Positions 31,065-41,904 are shown, numbered from the stretch's first letter. The stretch is 64,000 nucleotides of DNA from Semisulcospira habei (GCA_036245525.1 BTPG01000005.1:116923619-116987618); one strand, 5' to 3'. Numbers and translations are program-made. The notes: generated from the letters alone by a model not told the origin.

Positions 31065-31244
31065 CTACACGATAAATGAGAAAAGGAACTTGACAGCAGG
31101 CTGTGCCCTGCGGAGACTGATGTCCCAGGCATCCTTGAGGAGGTATCCAAGGTAGAACCAGTCGTCCAGACTGTTGGTGGTGTATACATGCAGCTCAACC
31201 CGTGGCTGAAAGTCAAAGCTGGGTAGGTACATGATGTAGATCAC
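31065..31244 (-). CDS. HtrL-like gene, last coding exon
   Basis: Acceptor TTTTTTTTGTGTGCAG then VIYIMYLPSFDFQPR..., stop TAG at 31067-31065. A family I TTAA element ends its first TTAA at 31267, only 22 bp upstream of the exon, so the polypyrimidine tract lies right against the transposon. Confidence 0.78.
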   Translation of the reverse strand: MIYIMYLPSFDFQPRVELHVYTTNSLDDWFYLGYLLKDAWDISLRRAQPAVKFLFSFIV

Positions 31245-34200
31245 CTGCACACAAAAAAAATAAGTTTTAACCCCTTTGTGCATCGGGTTACTTGTACTGT
31301 AAACAGTAACGGTGGCTGCATGAACAAGAAGGTTAACTCAATCAAGGTGTGCTGCATCAATAGCTGTGGAAGTGTCATATAGCGTTGCCGTTGGCAACGC
31401 CATACAACACTTCCGCAGCTATTGATGCAGCACGCCTTGAATATTTAATTTCTCTGTGTGGTCTCTGACAGGGCAGACACATGAAGCTGATCACTGCACA
31501 CAACACAGTGCATTTTGTCACAGTCAATGAAATCATGTCCCAGCAATGTAATTTTCCTTTTCATGCTTTATGCTCACTAACACACATGTAAGTGCACATC
31601 TTAATCCATATCATACTGAGGCTAAAAGCTTCAAATTTGTACATTGCCATATGCAAGCTACATTATTATTACTTACAGATAAGGATATACACCAATGGCT
31701 TTAGTTCAAGGGTAATGCCAGAATAGCTTGGCACCTAGAGGCGCCAAGCTATTCTGGCACTACCCTTCAACTATTTTAGTCAAACTTTTTTCACACGTGT
31801 ATTACAAATGATAATTTAGGGTAAACAATGAGTACTACTGTCATACCTGCTGGTCTGTGCTCATGAGTTTCATATCCAGAAGTTTCCTGACAGCTCGCAT
31901 GTAGTCCTGAGTGTATACATAGACAACCTCTGGGCGACCCATGAACATAGCACCACCCACCCACACACGATCCTCAGCGATGATCTGGTAGGGGGTCAAG
32001 CTTTGATCAAACTTGGCTTGTTCGCTGTATGCCACTTTGTCTTTATCAAAGTCAGGTGGGAGCTTCAGAGGAAAAATGTGTTTCTCACTCACAACTCCAC
32101 GAAACAGGCCAATGTCCAACCATGCGATGTATTTTGTATGGAACAATTCTTCCCTGATGACTTTGCTGACAAGCTCAAATTTTGCATGCATCACGCAGGA
32201 GTAGTTTTCATACACTGTATTTGGATCTGAGTGTGGATAATTTGGTAGTGAGAATACAGATTTGATTTCTGGGGCAAGCTGAAATGCCCACAGCTTGTCT
32301 CGATCTATCAAAAACGTTTTAGTCCTTTCTGGCGGAAAATGACCCCGCAAAATTTTAAAAATGTCAATTACTTCCTGGGAATCTGCAAACACAATCAAAG
32401 GGTTGTCAATTCTGCCAAAAACGGACATCCATCGTTTGTATTTGTCCGGGGTGTATTTATCAAACATGCCCCCTTTGTTCAGGCTACCAATGTTGAAGTA
32501 TGCTGTGACTATTGTAACCTCTGGAGATAAAGTGTCTTTCAGCCTCTCCATGCGACTGTGGATCTTGTCCAGCTCTGGATCATTCACCCACAAGGTAGAA
32601 GAAAACTGAAAAAAATTACACATTATCAATATCACAGTATATACAGGACAAAAAAATATAATATTAAAAGCATATCTTTTTTTAAAATAAAAAACAAACA
32701 AAACAACTCTTCTAAATTTTAGCAGCGACAGCAATCAGTGAATTCTGTATTCATTTTTGTCTACTGTATTTAAAAAATACGGTAGACTTTGAAATGGGGC
32801 TGGTAGGAGCGCCTTCTGGAGCATGCACATGACGTTTTTGGTGTGTGGCACAGAAATTCTGGCAAAGAATGACGTCACGTCTAGTTACACAAACCTTGCT
32901 AGAGAATGTCTTTTTGTCACCAATCGCCGTATGTGTGTGTGAGGATGTGACAGCGACTAGAGTCAGTGTTTGAGGATGGACAAGCTTGAAATTTTAGGAT
33001 ATTTCCCTAAATGAATGATCTCGGGACCTTTTTTTTCAATTTGTTTTATTAAGAATGCCTTTAGCGAGAAAATGGCCGTTTCACAAAAACCAGTCGATCC
33101 AAACTAGAGTCCGTAATTTTTCTTATTTTTACTAGATATTTCGTGTATAGCTAGATAAAAGGGAGATATTAAATGAGTTCATTAACCAGCATTGTACCTC
33201 TAGAACGTTTTGAGTGATAATTAAATTTTTTTTTTAATATTTTCATATTTTTGGAATTAATTTCACGAATTATATGGGTTAATCTTAAAACAATTGAATC
33301 TTTTTTACGAAAAACAAACAAACAATCTTCTCATCAATAATCACATGATTTTTTTTGTATACGGTATTTACATAAGCCTACAGTTTGTTTCGGTTGTCGG
33401 GTACGATTAGGTCAATTGTGACCTGTATGCCCTAGGTGTGAAAATCAGACAATGTTCTGCTCCACTTTTTCGGAGTTATTTGTAAAACAACTAACATAAC
33501 TTTAATTTTTCTTTTACAAAAAAAAAACTATCTCTCATGATTTTCATAAACGGTGTTTGCATAAGCCTACTGTTTGTCCCGGCCCTGGGGTAGGATTAGG
33601 TCAAATTGTTACCTTTAAGCCCTAGGCGTGAAAATCAGCAAGAAAATTGCAAAGTTGATTCTCTGATACGTCAAATGTTAGTACTGCGATGAGTGACGTA
33701 TAACATCGAGCCATCACTATGAACACAGCGTCTTGAGACTACTAATGCCATGACGTGAAGCTTGAAGTGACGTCATTTCACTGCTCATGCTATTCTTCTT
33801 CTTCAGAATAGCTATGCTACGCCAGACCACTGAGCTTACAAATGGCAGGAATCTCTGTGTGTCCATCTTTATTTCTGTGTGCCAGTGTGTGTGGATCAGA
33901 TAGTGGGTTAGAGTAGAAGGAGATGGATTCCTGTCACTACACGAGCTCACAGAGCGTACTAATGGCGGGCAGCGCCGTGTGTCCATCTTTATTTGTGTGC
34001 GCCGACGCGTGTGTTGATCAGAGGTTGGCTTAGAGAGGAGGGAAATGGATCAGCATAATAAGCCTAAAAATATGAACTCTGAATGTTCCTAAAAAGATAA
34101 ACGCATCGAGCTCCGAACAATACGGTAGACTTTGGGATGAAATCCTCATCTTGTTTAAAAATAAAATGGACCCTTGTTAGTTGAAGAAAAAAAGTTCAAA

Positions 34201-36961
34201 ATTACAAATCTATGAATGACAAAACATAACTGTATCTTACCCGTGCTGGTCGGTCATTCCATTCTTCTCGTTCCAGCCTCCTAACAGCATCTAAACATAA
34301 AACAACAGACATAATATTTAAAAGTTTGGCCCAGTTGTGTGAAATACAGTGTCATGTTTCATAGATTAGATATTAATTCTACAACAGACACACACACATA
34401 AACCATCACAGCATCAATTAATTTTTAAGATTCCCTTTTTATTGTACAAAAGTCTTTTCTCTTTCCTGTTAACCCTTTTCGTCCTGATACACCCATTGCT
34501 TAACAAACATTTGACTGACAATTCAGCCTGTGGCGCCAAGCTATTCTGGCACCACCCTTGAACTAAAATGCTTGATCTATCTCTTAATCTAGCCTTCATA
34601 GGACAAAAAGTATTTTTTTTAATCAGCCTCAGGATATAATGGGTTAACAAGTAATTATACTTTTATTTCTTTTTAAAAGGAATGGGACAGAGTGACCGCA
34701 CTGCCACTCAGACAAACCCATCACTAGTGGACTGTAAACGTGTCTTAACCCTTATCATACTGAGGATAAAAGCTTCAAATTTGTACACTGCCATGTGCAA
34801 GCTACATTATAGTACTTACGGATAAATATACAGACCAATGGCTTTAGTTCAAAGATGAAAGATGGTGCCAGAATAGCTTGGCGCCTAGAGGCGCCAAGCT
34901 ATTCTGGCACTACCCTTAAACTATTTTAGTCAAACGTATTTCACACACTGGTGTATTCCGAATAAGGGTTAATCAAGCCTTCATATAGGTCAAAAAGGTT
35001 TTTTTAAAATCAGCCTCAGGATGTAATGGGTTAACAAGTAATTATACTTTTATTTCTTTTTAGAAGGAATGGGACAGAGTGACAGCACTGCCACTCAGAC
35101 AAACCCATCAGTAGTGGACTGTAAACGTGTATTAAGTAGTCTGTTTCCACACATATTTGCAGGGCCTGCCCTCTAAAACAAAGTGGTAGTAAAACTTTCA
35201 AGTGGCTTAAACAGTTAACCCATTTAACCCCAAGGCCGCATTTCCCAAATCTTGGAGGTGTCACTTAATGACTTGCTACCAGTTGCAGCAGATGGATCGA
35301 CTGTGATAATTCAAGGGTAGAGCCAGATTAGTTTGGCGCCTAATGGCGCCAAGCTAATCTGGCGCTACCCTTGAATTATCACGGTCGATCCATCCGCTGC
35401 TGTTGGGCTTCGGGGCAAAATGGGTTAATATGGGCATCTCTCAGGTACTGAAGTTATTTTAAAGCCAAATTAGTTGCATGTAGCCAACGGACTGTAACAT
35501 ACCTGCATTTAATGTGTTGGTGAGTGCCATAAAATCAAACACCAAAATTCAAGAGGTATTGATTTTCATGAGCCCCTGCAGTTGCAGGGGCTCAAAAGGA
35601 TCTATGCATCTTGCTGGCCTTCAACTGTGTCAATATGCATCAGAGGGATGGAGTTATATCCGATACTGAATCCATGTTGATTTCAGAGAAATCTCTCCCA
35701 GAATAGTGGCAGTACAGGGGCTTGGTGGCTTGTGCATGTGTTACGTGGTAGACCATCACACCAGACACTCACATAGGGTAGAAAAACCTCACTCAGTTGC
35801 AAATCGTCACATGTGGCACAAAGTTGTACACCACACTGGAGTAACAGATCCAACAGTACTTTTTTCCCATGATGCACTCTTAGCACACTGCATCCACACT
35901 TTGATGCATTATCTCTCACAAATTCATCCGCACTTTGATACACTGTCTCTTACAATGCCCCATAATACTTTCTAACACTCTCTTTTATACTATCACAGAT
36001 TTCCAAAACAATCTCCCCAATTACATAACTCAACCAATCAGAAAAGAAAACGTAACCAAAATTATTAATATTCATTAAAAAGAACACTACAGATTTTTCT
36101 ACAATTTTCCACTAAAATCTAGGTGCATTATGTAAATGTTATGAAATGTAACCAACATGTGTACTACAAAACTTTGACTTCATGTTTGAGGTCACTAGAA
36201 CAAGGCACATTTTTCAGAACCTTCCAGCTTAATCTAGGTCAAATTTTGCTACAAGTTAGCGAAATGTGCAACATTCTGGTGACACACAAGAATCAACAGC
36301 AATTCTGGATGCAAAAAGAAACGAATCATAGTAAAAAGGTACATGATTTTAATCTAAAATAACGCAACTGAACACCAGATCTTTTCCTATGATCAACACA
36401 AACATGCCCTAAAAGAATAACACAACCACAAACGTAACAGCAGGACTAAGCCCACTCTTGCAACTGGCCCCAGGGGCTTGTTCTGCAGACTAGACAAAGT
36501 GCTTGAGTCAAGCACTATATTCTTTAATAGTTTGCTAATCTATCTCCCACCTCAGGCATTCTCCTTGCGCCATAGTGCTGTCACCATGTAATTTAGAGTC
36601 TATCCATTTCCCATAGTAAGCACTCAATCAACCCATTGTGTAACAGGTACAAAATACCTACATTTTGGAGTTGTCCTCTGAGGACTGCATTACAATTAAA
36701 AAGACAAATCAACCAAGATAGTTCAAGGGTGGTGCCAGAATAGCTTGGCACCTGAATCTGGCACTACCCTTGAATTATCATGGTCAATCAGTCTCCTCCT
36801 GTATGGTGTTGGGGGTAAATGGGTTAAAGAGAAGATGTCCAACACATCAAATACTCACAATAAACACAGAACAGCAGGTAAATAAGCCCAACTGTCAGCG
36901 CACAGGAGACAAGGCGATTCTGGAGTTTATGGCCTGAGGGAAGCATTGTATGGTTTTCCAT
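31065..36961 (-). CDS. HtrL/YibB-like type II membrane protein (4 coding exons)
   Basis: The only clear host gene. Minus-strand coding exons 36859-36961, a 50 bp exon at about 34243-34292, 31847-32605 and 31065-31244 join in phase (103+50+759+180 = 1092 bp) into about 363 residues. Every junction has GT/AG signals (GTGAGT, GTAAG, GTATGA donors; TTTTTTCAG and GTGTGCAG acceptors). Residues 1-14 are cytosolic-like; 15-34 are a hydrophobic signal anchor (LTVGLIYLLFCVY). A globular domain follows, with TIVTAYFNIG near 82-91, IVFADS near 122-127 and IAWLDIGLFRG near 211-221, and a C-terminal FYLGYLLKDAW. These resemble the HtrL/YibB family (bacterial LPS-locus and animal proteins of unknown activity, glycosyltransferase-like context). 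A Golgi or ER lumenal enzyme is an inference from topology. No stops or frameshifts; introns hold at least seven TTAA MITEs. Confidence 0.78.
31267..31336 (+). mobile_element. TTAA element, family I, beside an exon
   Basis: TTAACCCCTTTGTGCATCGGG, TACTGTAAACAGTAACGGTGG, ACAAGAAGGTTAA. Matches 27053-27122. Shares TTAA 31333-31336 with the next palindrome. Confidence 0.7.
31333..31448. mobile_element. TTAA palindromic element, family J-like
   Basis: TTAACTCAATCAAGGTGTGC...CACGCCTTGAATATTTAA. The arms of about 48 bp (GCTGCATCAATAGCTGTGGA and mirror) differ at few positions; loop GCCGTTGGCAACGCC. Confidence 0.7.
31601..31824 (+). mobile_element. TTAA MITE, family D, in an intron
   Basis: TTAATCCATATCATACTGAGG...AATGATAATTTAGGGTAA. 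Same layout as 22760-22983. It ends 22 bp before the donor of the third coding exon. Confidence 0.75.
31847..32605 (-). CDS. HtrL-like gene, third coding exon (domain core)
   Basis: 759 bp, 253 codons without a stop, from acceptor TTTTTTCAG (32606-32614) to donor GTATGAC (31846). Carries nearly all the HtrL-like signatures. The open frame continues upstream to 32734 into T-rich intron sequence (YFKKRYAFNIIFF), which is not coding. Confidence 0.82.
32763..34165 (+). mobile_element. Dispersed repeat, longer copy, in an intron
   Basis: 33395-34165 matches 3105-3855. TACGGTAGACTTTG occurs at both 32780 and 34127, which may mark the element's ends, giving a length near 1.4 kb. Non-coding and mostly T/A-rich at 33000-33380. 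Confidence 0.65.
34243..34292 (-). CDS. HtrL-like gene, second coding exon
   Basis: A 50 bp micro-exon between acceptor TTTAG and donor GGTAAG, encoding a charged stem peptide (AVRRLEREEWNDRPAR). Phase matches both neighbours. Too small to stand alone; supported by the phase arithmetic. Confidence 0.65.
34469..34647 (+). mobile_element. TTAA MITE, family A variant
   Basis: TTAACCCTTTTCGTCCTGATAC...AGGATATAATGGGTTAA, with GTGGCGCCAAGCTATTCTGGCACCACCC. One arm is lost. Confidence 0.65.
34569..35148. repeat. ~170 bp direct duplication with a MITE between copies
   Basis: TTAATCTAGCCTTCATAGG...GTGGACTGTAAACGTGTCTTAA (34569-34748) recurs as TTAATCAAGCCTTCATATAGG...GTGGACTGTAAACGTGTATTAA (34969-35136). 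A family D element occupies the junction. Confidence 0.75.
34745..34972 (+). mobile_element. TTAA MITE, family D (complete)
   Basis: TTAACCCTTATCATACTGAGG...ATTCCGAATAAGGGTTAA; hairpin GTGCCAGAATAGCTTGGCGCC and mirror. The clearest family D reference copy. Confidence 0.8.
35215..35424 (-). mobile_element. TTAA MITE, family A
   Basis: TTAACCCATTTAACCCCAAGG...GGGCAAAATGGGTTAA; complete hairpin with GTAGAGCCAGATTAG/CTAATCTGGCGCTAC. Confidence 0.8.
35544..35625. repeat. Family C hairpin core
   Basis: AAGAGGTATTGATTTTCATGAGCCCCTGCAGTTGCAGGGGCTC...CTATGCATCTTGC. Ends lost. Confidence 0.6.
35626..36627. other. Intron DNA without recognised elements
   Basis: Lies inside the first coding intron of the HtrL-like gene. 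A weak internal repeat (CACTTTGATGCATTATCTCTCAC / CACTTTGATACACTGTCTCT) is at 35895-35955. Nothing else. Confidence 0.45.
36628..36827 (-). mobile_element. TTAA MITE, family A
   Basis: TCAACCCATTGTGTAACAGG...GGGGGTAAATGGGTTAA; right arm GAATCTGGCACTACCC joined early, so one arm is shortened. It ends 31 bp downstream of the signal-anchor exon's donor. Confidence 0.65.
36859..36961 (-). CDS. HtrL-like gene, first coding exon (signal anchor)
   Basis: ATG at 36961-36959; 34 codons plus one base, then donor GTGAGT at 36858. It encodes the short N-terminus (MENHTMLPSGHK) and the membrane anchor. The sequence before ATG reads TTTGTCCAG|GGAAGG, a good acceptor, so a 5' exon lies upstream. Confidence 0.75.
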
Positions 36962-37582
36962 CCTTCCCTGGACAAACACACAATGTACAATCTATATGAA
37001 CAATCACATGAAAAACATAATAAAAACAATATACAATGCAAAATTCAATACAATAAAGTCTTGTAAGATGAAAATGCCAAATATTTCAGGGGGCCCACTA
37101 TCAGGCCCACTGCAAAAAACTATGCTCAACACTGAAAATAAACCGTTGTAGTACTGATTGTCAAAATATGTAAACTTCTTTCTTGCTAAATATTATGTAG
37201 ATAGTGTCAAGCAACCATGTCCCTGTAATGTGACAAGAAAGGTTAATTAGTTAGTTATTTGGGTTTAATGCCGAGCAGGCAACTAAGACCATCTTACGGC
37301 GGGTGACAAGAAAGGATCTCACAGTGTCTCAGATAAGCAGTGCTTACTGGAGGGAAGCTGCATAGAATGTTTTTTCCAAGAAACTTCTAATGTGCACCTC
37401 TATATTGAAATAACGTGATTCCTGCCAGACAACAGCATCCAATATATCTTTCACCTGTGCCAATCTCATCTACCCATGTCTGATTGTTGGTTACTGTTTA
37501 TGGTAAATATGTCAGAAGGCGCATGACTTATGCACCGCTAAAGCTGCCTACCAAGCATAAGGGAGGGCTATTTTCACCCTAC

Positions 37583-37649
37583 CTGATAAAACATCGCTAC
37601 AGCGTTTGGACGGCTGTGCAAGAGTGCAACCTCTCCAAAGAAGTTGGAT
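37583..37649 (-). other. Candidate 5' exon of the HtrL-like gene
   Basis: Between a TTGTAG acceptor-like site and a CAG|GTAGGG donor lies a 67 bp open segment that would join in phase to the acceptor before 36961. It reads SNFFGEVALLHSRPNAVAMFYQ, which looks like the FGE..LL...R phosphate-binding cassette of cyclic-nucleotide-binding domains, and contains an in-frame ATG. It could be a coding extension, a 5' UTR exon, or a chance frame. Confidence 0.3.
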
Positions 37650-37920
37650 CTACAAGATGACATCAACACTTGTGGCTAAACTTCACTGGTGAAGAGCATC
37701 CACAAACTTATCGAGTGCCCTATGTATAAATGTACTTGCCATGCTGTCAAAAACTGAATCACAAGTGGGTCACTGCAGTTCACCAGTTAATCTAACACTT
37801 CTTTGAACTACTCTAGTGTCCTGGAGAAATGAAGTATTGGAGATCAACACTTTGCTGCGAACTGAGCGCAAGCTACGCATGCAAATGAGAAGCCATGCTA
37901 CACAGTGAGGCCACACCTGA

Positions 37921-38113
37921 TTAACCCATTTAGCCCCAGCACCCTACAGCAGGAGATAGATTGACCATGATAATTCAAGGGTAGTGCCAGATAAGCTTGG
38001 CGCCTAAAGGCGCCAAGCTCATCTGGCACTAACCTTGAATCATCATGGTTGATCCATCTCCTTTGACAAGTACATAGTCCTTAAGTAGTTGCGAAATGCG
38101 GTCTTGGAGTTAA
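37921..38113 (+). mobile_element. TTAA MITE, family A
   Basis: TTAACCCATTTAGCCCCAGC...GGTCTTGGAGTTAA with full hairpin (CCAGATAAGC/GCTCATCTGG). Confidence 0.8.
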
Positions 38114-38326
38114 AATGTTTAGTCAAAACGCAGGCGCATTTACTTCGATCAAATGGGCAGGAATAGTCATAATGACCAGAGCTGTGCCAGCCGACTTTTA
38201 CATCTGTATATATACTGTTGTAGCTCGTCAACTAGTTATCAGGAAATGACAAACAATGTTATCACTGTATGCCAGCATCTACCACTTGTCACCAGCCTGC
38301 ACACCGTCCTCAACCTGCTCCTTTTG

Positions 38327-38420
38327 TCAGCAAGAAACCTAGAATCTTGTGAGCCCCTGCAGCACAGAATCTATGTCTCTTGCTGACATGGACTGACCCC
38401 ATACAGATTCTCAAGAGGAG
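38327..38420 (+). mobile_element. Family C fragment
   Basis: CAGCAAGAAACCTAGAATCTTGTGAGCCCCTGCAGCACAGAATCTATGTCTCTTGCTGACA; the hairpin is partly deleted. Confidence 0.5.
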
Positions 38421-38525
38421 GTCAAGGGCTAAGTCTAAATCGGTTGTTTTGCGCATGTTACGCCTGTTGTCTGGAACTCTCTACCTATAGACATTCTCCC
38501 TCTTTCACTGCCTTTAAATCTGCCC

Positions 38526-38617
38526 TTAACCCATATCATTCGGAATACACCAGTGTGTGAAATAAGTTTGACTAAAATAGTTCAAGGGTAGTGCCAGAAT
38601 AGCTTGGCGCCTCTAGG
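38526..38617 (-). mobile_element. Family D half element
   Basis: TTAACCCATATCATTCGGAATACACCAGTGTG to CAGAATAGCTTGGCGCCTC is the right half of family D on the minus strand. A 26 bp direct repeat (AGGTCGGGTATGTAACAAAA twice, 38616-38662) replaces the other arm. Confidence 0.65.
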
Positions 38618-38662
38618 TCGGGTATGTAACAAAACTTACAAGGTCGGGTATGTAACAAAAGT

Positions 38663-40109
38663 TGGACATACCAGCACTTTTCCAAAGGCCCCACCCAGAT
38701 ACACTTTTTAAAAAAATGTAAATTACTTTGTTTATAACAAACTTTCGATATAACAATATTTATCCACCCATCAATCCACCCAGTCAGCTTTGAAAGCACT
38801 GTTATTATGGGGAGTGTAAATCAGATGCCTGATATCCCAATCAATAACCAGGTGTAGAATTGTTTCCATTACTAAAGCCTTTATCAGTCACCACTGGCAG
38901 ACATGAAAGAATGGATAAAAGCTTGCAGTCGGCCACATGGTCAACTGAACCCAGAGAGAATCACAAGACATCATTATGTTTGCTTAGTTGAAAGTAAAAT
39001 TTCTACTTTTCCGTGTTCCACCGTAGTATTCACAGACGGACTCGATCACTTGTAGTTGTAGTCTGCTAAATTGGATTATAGATCTGTCAGTTATGTGTGA
39101 AGCATTCATGATATATTGGATCGTAGATCTGTCAGTTGTGTGTGAAGCTTATGTGCATGTATGCTGACCCCATATGGCTGTGAGAGTGAGTGAGAGACGC
39201 CTCATTGATGTAGACTAGCATCAGCACAAGTTCTCAGGGGGGAAAAAAGAGATGTTTTTAGACAGACTTCAGAAAAGTGTAATGATGACTGCCTGCACGA
39301 GAATTTCTTTTAGAAACTCAGTAGCGCGATATGCCCACATGTAGGTATAAGATCACCCATAATTTCAGACTGTAGTGTAAACACATAAAAACTTATATTT
39401 CCATCGGAAAGAGTGTATAAAAATGTCTGGTCGTGCAAAATTTCAAAGCAAGCTCTACCTTTTATATGTTTTGAAAAATCACAACTTGATTTGGCGAAAA
39501 TGAGACAATTTGCTTATTTCATAAAAAGCTAAGTTTAAGGTCGCATAACTACAGAATCTCTATAGACTGACAATATCCACACTTGCTGTACTGATTAAAC
39601 CCAATACCTAGTTTGTACTGATTATTTTACAGCTTCTATAATGGTATACTTTAGAAGATTATGTCATCCTAAAAATGGTTTTAAAAAATCAATGTTGAAA
39701 TAGTATGCTTTACTATGCTAGCAGTCTACACTCGCAATCTTTTCCATGAAGCATGTGTAGCAAGCTTGCCCGACCCCAACTAAAGAGGGGGAGCCAAATA
39801 AAAAGTGGAACGGTCTACTGTCATTAGAGGTGTGTCTCTACCTCAAAGTCAAGTCACAGCTGCATTTTGTTTTTCCAGACAAAAGTGTACAGACTACCTC
39901 TTAAACCGCAACACAGATTTGATCTGAAATTTAGAATATTATGCCTCATACGTTGTTATTAACGGAATGGTATGGTATGTTGTCTCTGAGGCGCACATAT
40001 CCATCTATTTAAAGATTCTCAAGGCGCCGTAGGGATGGAAGTTGGAGCTTTGAAAGCCTGCTGCTACTAAGCGCTACTTTATGTGCAAACCACCCTGCTA
40101 TTAACTTCG
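38663..40109. other. Intergenic DNA, no gene seen
   Basis: Contains a direct repeat near 39072-39155 (TAGATCTGTCAGTT.TGTGTGAAGC twice). No coding or RNA signature. Confidence 0.4.
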
Positions 40110-40384
40110 GTGCATGTGATATATAAATTTTTCTGTTTTCATTTCACCGGCCCTTCTCTTTTTGAATAGTAGTAATGGGATTTTTAACGCGCGCACTTGA
40201 TGATTATGCGTGCTGTATACTCGAAGGCGAGACAGGCACAGTGAGTAAGCCAAGTCTGTATGTAATTTGACTCGATGGAAATTAGGAAAAATTCCACATT
40301 TCATTTGTGCCCACCAGGGGATTAGAACCCAGGATCTTACAACTGCCAGTGCAGTGTCTTATCCACTAAGCTACATCCCCATGT
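40110..40384 (-). mobile_element. tRNA-derived SINE
   Basis: On the minus strand 40384-40313 reads as a tRNA-like head: GGGGATGTAGCTTAGTGGAT (A box TAGCTTAGTGG) and GGGTTCTAATCCCCTGGTGG (B box). A body with CATACAGACTTGGCTTACTC and GTTAAAAATCCCATTACTAC follows, ending near 40110. The SINE body after the B box and the mismatched acceptor stem make a functional tRNA unlikely. Confidence 0.7.
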
Positions 40385-40633
40385 GGCCATACCAATAGTA
40401 CCAACAGTTGCTTGCAGCCTAGTGCTAGATGAATTTTGCTTGGTGACACTAGCGGCAGGCCCCTTACTGTGGCAGACCTTCTACTACATCAAGCCCTTTA
40501 CAGCACCTATAGCCCCCACTATTCTCAACCCCACATTACTTTACCCTCCACCTCAACCACTCCGAGTAAAGTGCCTTCCAGGGTAAAGGGCCTGCCACAA
40601 ATCTGTCAGTGTCGGTAGATAGGTAATAAGGTA

Positions 40634-40634
40634 G

Positions 40635-40712
<78 letters not shown>

Positions 40713-40720
40713 ATGCGTGC
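40634..40720. repeat. (GT)n microsatellite
   Basis: About 75 bp of pure GT, then GCATGCGTGCG. It lies within a GGCCTGCC(A/G)CAGTA..GGGCCTGCC minisatellite-like stretch (40440-40830). Confidence 0.9.
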
Positions 40721-41119
40721 GTAAAAAGGGCCTGCCGCAGTACAGGTCCTGCCATAGTAAAAGACTCGTCATAGTAAAGGGTTCGGCCGTAGAGAAGGAT
40801 CTGCCGTGGTAAAGGGCCTGCCGCTGGTGTCACCTAGCAACTGGTTGCAGGCATTTCGCTACTAACAATTGAAGGTAATCAAACTGCAGACACAATGAGA
40901 TGAGTTCCGGTGGATCATACACACGATGGGAAATGAAATGAAACTTTATTTTTCAAGGATAAATGATTAGGTACCTTCAATGACCTTTTTTCAATCATGT
41001 CCTTGCTAAGCTATAGCATGCACGTAAACACACATGTAACACATAATTTTATATATAAAAGCATACATAATAGTAAAAGGTACAGGCAACAATAATTCCA
41101 TTTCAAATAATCAATGCTC

Positions 41120-41210
41120 ACATTACACCACACACACACACACACACACATTCACACTGATATCTACCAGTGCGCACACACACACACACACACACACACA
41201 CTGACATCAA
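41120..41210. repeat. Two (CA)n tracts
   Basis: CA repeats at about 41128-41150 and 41175-41203. Confidence 0.85.
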
Positions 41211-41904
41211 GCAAAACATCGAACATTAAACATTAAAAAAATTATGATATTATGCTGCAACAGAAATGACAAAGAACACCTCAGCAAGTCTAAAGTATTA
41301 TGTATATGAATATGAATAGGGAAATGTTTCTGCAGTCAATGACGGTATGTGAAAAAAAAATGAACAATTTTTTTATGTTTTCACATGTTCTTAATAAATT
41401 TATGCAGTTGGTACTTGAACGTTCGTAAAGGTGCTGCTTTAAATTTTAATGCCTGCAGGACATACACGGTAGAATATAGATACGGTGGAACAATGTCACG
41501 GTGGAATATACACACGGTAGAACATAAACACGGTGGTGGAACATAAACACGATGAAACATAGCCGATTCTAAATGGTAGTTGGGGACGTGGGTTGGGGTA
41601 CACAAAGTAAACAATGAAACACGATCGGCGGGATCGAAAACTGCGACCATACCTCCTCCAGCCTGTTTCATGAAGCAGTCTTGATCTCCGGCCTGAGAAT
41701 ATCTTCGAGGCGACAGAGACATAAAAAGATACGCACCCTTGTCCACAAATGTATAAATCAAACAACGTTTGAAAAAGCCAAATTAATTGTCAGATATGCC
41801 GGACTTACTCACGAGTCCATGCCGACAACAGAGTTACATACCTTGGTTACCTGTACTTGCCTCCCCTAAGCACAAAAATCATCTCGTCGTCTGCTAGCAA
41901 AAAC

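Noticed and set aside
32003..32609. Plus-strand frames over the HtrL-like exon
   Set aside because: Antisense shadows of the third coding exon.
40313..40384. Functional tRNA gene
   Set aside because: Has A and B boxes but is followed by a SINE body and lacks a good acceptor stem; called SINE head instead.
40536..40833. His/Thr-rich frames
   Set aside because: Translations of the (GT)n tract.
41381..41765. 126- and 89-codon overlapping minus-strand frames
   Set aside because: Repetitive ACGGTGGAACATA-type DNA underlies part of them; a GAG|GTATGG donor-like site near 41650 is not enough for an exon call.
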